A stretch of DNA of 64,000 bases from Lentinula raphanica (taxonomy: Eukaryota > Basidiomycota > Agaricomycetes > Agaricales > Omphalotaceae). This document shows positions 63,479-64,000 of this stretch, in pieces. How positions within the stretch are numbered: position 1 is the first letter of the stretch; the number at the start of each line of letters is the position of its first letter. The position numbers and the translations under genes were made by a program. Location: assembly GCA_027919835.1 (NCBI GenBank), contig JANVFP010000023.1, positions 186,001 to 250,000 of the forward strand, in the 5' to 3' direction. The notes beneath the pieces were generated by a model. The model made no database searches. It had not been told where the DNA came from and worked only from the letters and a program-made list of their open reading frames with translations.

Positions 63479-64000
63479 CTAGCTGTCGCCATCATTAGCA
63501 TCATCTAAATCATACTCCCCATCGTCTACTGACCCATCCGCATCAAGGTCGTCATCTTCTTCCCCCTGGCCATCAACCATTCCTACGTCAATCTGTTCGT
63601 CACCTTTGTTCACTCTTGCGGATTGTGTATCACTTCCGAAGACAGTAACATCACTTGGGATGCTATGTCGACTCCCCATATCCGTATCCTCCACTTTGAT
63701 TTTGTAGTGAGTTCCATGGCCCATGTCAACACCCTCACCATTGAACACGACAGGTTTTGAATGAAGAAGAGACAGCAAGCTCGTCGCAGCAGTAGCTTCT
63801 TCTGATCCAGGACCTTCCAGGTTCGCATCACCTCTACTTTCGTCTTCCATGCTGTCAGTATTCGAGAGAATGGAGACGGCGACAGGCGATTCGGAATGAG
63901 CATCAGTTTCTGGTGAGCTATCAACTCGCCGCCGTTTTCGTGTCGATCCAGATCTTCGACCATTTCTCTCCTCTCCTCCTAAAAGGCCATCCGCAGGAGC
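63479..64000 (-). CDS. 3' end of an unknown acidic protein gene (runs off the right edge)
   Basis: The frame is open from base 64000 to the stop at 63479. It encodes a basic patch (STRKRRRVDSSPETD), then a Ser/Glu-rich stretch and a strongly acidic C terminus (GEEDDDLDADGSVDDGEYDL, ending DDANDGDS). The layout suggests the tail of a nuclear or chromatin protein, but no domain is visible in this fragment. Confidence 0.6.
   Translation of the reverse strand, partial: APADGLLGGEERNGRRSGSTRKRRRVDSSPETDAHSESPVAVSILSNTDSMEDESRGDANLEGPGSEEATAATSLLSLLHSKPVVFNGEGVDMGHGTHYKIKVEDTDMGSRHSIPSDVTVFGSDTQSARVNKGDEQIDVGMVDGQGEEDDDLDADGSVDDGEYDLDDANDGDS

Overview
The window is nuclear DNA of a filamentous basidiomycete, most likely an Agaricomycete. 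Genes are cut by many introns of about 50 nt with GT...AG ends and CTNAC-like branch sites, the sesquiterpene synthases are of the mushroom type, and Ty3/gypsy elements are abundant. No bacterial or organellar signature is seen.

Layout. (1) 1-6131: a decayed terpene-synthase neighbourhood. It holds the 5' part of one synthase (1-464), an eroded copy (about 1380-2200), a TIR element (2212-2746) and a 5'-truncated copy of the proteasome subunit gene RPN3 (4368-5580). (2) 6132-21338: a transposon-derived DDE integrase gene, otherwise intact (651 codons when spliced), split by a 13.1 kb Ty3/gypsy chromovirus (7050-20194; 866-bp LTRs with no difference seen by eye; TSD CAAGC). (3) 21548-26172: two unrecognised fungal genes. 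(4) 26821-47827: a HECT-like gene broken twice, by a 324-bp hAT-type MITE (27681-28004) in its 3' half and by a 17.2 kb Ty3/gypsy element (30216-47454; 1,699-bp LTRs with one difference seen) in its 5' half. (5) 47828-52570: eroded sequence plus one complete sesquiterpene synthase (51273-52570; 344 codons when spliced). (6) 54568-58379: a conserved housekeeping block, RPB5, SWD2/WDR82 and TRAP-alpha, none of it visible as a single ORF but all restored by splicing in phase. (7) 61371-64000: a SANT/Myb-like gene and the 3' end of an unknown acidic protein gene.

The most interesting content is in the two giant LTR elements, which share one architecture. Sense gag, protease and pol lie on the minus strand. 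A 3.5-6 kb module between pol and the 3' LTR carries intron-containing genes on the opposite strand, tail-to-tail with pol. Splicing these antisense genes by eye gives phase-perfect proteins of 622 aa (element 1, coiled coil), 859 aa (element 2, with a Zn(II)2Cys6-spaced cysteine cluster) and 553 aa (element 2, six exons and its own TATA box). Both elements end gag with the same -1 frameshift heptamer GGGAAAC just before the stop codon, and element 2 has a second heptamer (AAATTTT) between protease and pol. Element 1 has no tRNA-type primer site. Instead, 12 nt beside the 5' LTR are complementary to the predicted 5' end of its own transcript, as in Tf1 self-priming. Element 2 is also studded with GATC-N5-GATC near-palindromes, about 20 where about 0.3 is expected by chance. 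They lie in LTRs, in antisense introns and in coding sequence, and could be targets of an element-encoded DNA-binding protein.
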